NCBI GenBank assembly: GCA_019217005.1
Contig: JAHBNG010000065.1
Span: forward strand, 1-64,000
Direction: 5' to 3'
Source: Chloroflexi bacterium TSY
GTDB lineage: Bacteria; Chloroflexota; Anaerolineae; Caldilineales; Caldilineaceae
Length of the DNA stretch: 64,000 nucleotides
The notes under the pieces were generated by a model. That model did no database searches. It was not told where the DNA came from and saw only the letters and a program-made list of their open reading frames with translations. A program made the position numbers and the translations under genes. Shown here in pieces: positions 62,588 to 64,000 of the stretch (within the stretch, counting starts at the first letter, position 1; each line of letters starts with the position of its first letter).

Positions 62588-64000
62588 GTGGTCGCCTCCT
62601 CAATGCGCACTGCACGTACCTGTAGGGTACTGCCAGGTGGCATTGTAAAGGCAGGATCATTATCGCGTAGTTCAGTAAAGCCTCCTCCCTCTTGATCGAA
62701 CACGATCACACTATCTGCTCGCATTAGTGCAAATGTGTCATCGTCTCGAATCGCCGTGGCGATCTGATCAAAGGTGATGGTTGCCCCTGGTTGGAGGTTC
62801 GATAGCAGACTTTCAAGGATAGTGGATATGGTCGCCTGTAAGCTCTCGACGCCAATGTCGAGGGACGTCACGCTTAGGTCCGCATCGACCTGGATCAGAA
62901 TAGGCGGTCCATCAGCGACAGCCGCGTCGAATTGTGCGGTGCCAAAGGTGACGGGTGTTAAAGAGTTTACCGTTGCCGTCTGCCCGGTTGGCAAAGTCCA
63001 AGTCTCTTCATTGATAGGCACGCCATCGGCAGTGACGGCGATTGTGGCATCGACAACGGCCTCATCTTGCAAGACTAAGGTCACCAACCGCTTAAGACGA
63101 AGAGTGCCATTTGGCCCCAAATTGCGCGTATATTCACTCAGACGACTCGTAATGCCATCCTTAATGTCCGCCACCTGCGAGGCCGTCAACGAAGAACCAG
63201 CCAGAATTAAATCTACTTGATAGCCAATGATGACTTGGCCAGCCCAATGGCGATCAATGTAGATCCCGGCTGGTCGCAGTTCGGTTACGCGCTGATCGGC
63301 CAGCCGTCGATTGAAGTCATTATCCTCGCTCAAGGCAATATCGACTCGCAAGGTACCAGGCAGCAGCACCGCAGGGTCTGGGTACTCACTTAAGGTGACA
63401 GCCGAAACAAAGGGTAATCCTTCCAGCCCGAATCGGATTGCATCTCGCGTGCCTTTGCCCGTTGCATGAATGGCCCGTCGAGCACGTGTCGCCAGTTGGG
63501 CATCCGTTTCTTCTTCAGTGGCGCGATAGGTTGCTTCATCGTTCGTCACGCGATCGATCCCGGCAATCGCACGCTCCAGCACGGTCAATTTGCCACTGTC
63601 GACAGGATTGGTGCGAGCGTGTTGACCATGTACCCATACTTCCACAGTCGCTTGATTGGGCAACAGTGTGGCCTCTTGGCTGGTAAGATAGCGTGCACCT
63701 TCACCATCACTGACCACCGTGGAGATCGGAATAAAGACGTTGCCGGGCGAACCGGAACGGCGCGAAAATCGTACTTTGCCCACGGGATGACCTGCCCTTA
63801 AGCGGCGCGTATCGACCAAAGCGACCGCCTTATCTAACGATCTTCCTGTAGCGGTTTCCACGAAGGCGGACTCATAGACCAATTGCAATTGTTGGTATTG
63901 AGTAGCGATCTCTCTTGATAGAGTCTCAATCAGAGTTCGAGCCACGCTCCCCACATTGACATCCGTAATTGGTGTCGGTCGCAGACGATCTGGGTAATAG
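62584..64000 (-). CDS. Baseplate J/gp47-family protein, 5' partial
   Basis: At least 472 residues; the frame runs off the window (YYPDRLRPTPITDVNVGSVA), so the GTG at 63954 is not the real start. SVARTLIETLSREIATQYQQ, ATGRSLDKAVALVDTRRLRAG, GKVRFSRRSGSPGNVFIPIS and VVSDGEGARYLTSQEATL are the classic N-terminal half of baseplate J. EETDAQLATRARRAIHATGKGT near 165 and SAVTLSEYPDPAVLLPGTLRVDI follow. In phage P2 gpJ, T4 gp6-like and Afp11-like proteins this family forms the baseplate ring. Strong evidence that a contractile tail locus extends beyond the right edge. Confidence 0.92.
   Translation of the reverse strand, partial: YYPDRLRPTPITDVNVGSVARTLIETLSREIATQYQQLQLVYESAFVETATGRSLDKAVALVDTRRLRAGHPVGKVRFSRRSGSPGNVFIPISTVVSDGEGARYLTSQEATLLPNQATVEVWVHGQHARTNPVDSGKLTVLERAIAGIDRVTNDEATYRATEEETDAQLATRARRAIHATGKGTRDAIRFGLEGLPFVSAVTLSEYPDPAVLLPGTLRVDIALSEDNDFNRRLADQRVTELRPAGIYIDRHWAGQVIIGYQVDLILAGSSLTASQVADIKDGITSRLSEYTRNLGPNGTLRLKRLVTLVLQDEAVVDATIAVTADGVPINEETWTLPTGQTATVNSLTPVTFGTAQFDAAVADGPPILIQVDADLSVTSLDIGVESLQATISTILESLLSNLQPGATITFDQIATAIRDDDTFALMRADSVIVFDQEGGGFTELRDNDPAFTMPPGSTLQVRAVRIEEATT

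Noticed and set aside
61259..64000. A complete prophage at the right edge
   Set aside because: Only two baseplate genes are visible, with no capsid, portal, terminase, integrase or lysis genes in the window, so prophage versus injection system cannot be decided here.

Overview
The window reads as a piece of chromosome from an uncultured bacterium, most likely a Chloroflexota member (Anaerolineae/Caldilineae-like). This rests on gene content only: contractile-tail genes with LamG/WD40/tail-collar fibres, coaX-coaBC-yvcK, gap-pgk-tpiA, P450 and TetR genes, ABC importers of peptide and sugar type, and several IS families. No rRNA or tRNA gene was seen, so the taxonomic call is an inference of modest strength.

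Layout. Bases 1-13,240 (+) carry a large protein of unknown function and then a giant tail-fibre-like gene: LamG domains, two WD40 arrays and a C-terminal phage tail collar domain. This gene is broken by a frameshift, an IS4-type element and an in-frame TAG, and it carries an in-frame miniature element. Bases 13,747-20,408 hold a class V aminotransferase, an alpha/beta hydrolase split by an IS, two divergent TetR genes with visible operators, and a cytochrome P450. Bases 20,498-24,254 (-) are a peptide/nickel-type ABC importer (substrate-binding protein, two permeases) in which all three genes are damaged by three different events. Bases 24,404-40,483 are an SDR, a nucleotidyltransferase, a ketopantoate-reductase-like gene, two beta-propeller proteins, a sugar isomerase/epimerase, an FAH-type hydratase, an AAA ATPase/nuclease, a class III aminotransferase, an MDR dehydrogenase and a sugar ABC binding protein that has lost its 5' end. 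Bases 40,809-58,893 are core genes: tatA, coaX-coaBC-yvcK, gap-pgk, then a nest of insertion elements, then a small unknown gene, tpiA-mutM-GNAT and an ECF sigma factor. Bases 61,259-64,000 (-) return to contractile-tail genes: a tail-protein-I-like gene and a baseplate J gene that runs off the window.

The tail genes at the two ends face each other. Together they look like parts of an extracellular contractile injection system or related phage-tail-like particle: baseplate J, wedge protein, large unknown protein, and a receptor-binding fibre.

The strongest theme is the density of mobile DNA. I can delimit six IS copies of five kinds, five with clear target duplications or terminal repeats, and at least five families of miniature inverted-repeat elements, several with target-site duplications readable in the sequence: 155 bp with 8-bp duplications, 215 and 62 bp with 5-bp duplications, about 80 bp with 3-bp duplications, and a four-armed element of about 100 bp with a 4-bp duplication. 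These elements repeatedly land in or at the end of genes, where they supply new stop codons, new C-termini, or in one case 28 extra in-frame codons inside the tail fibre.
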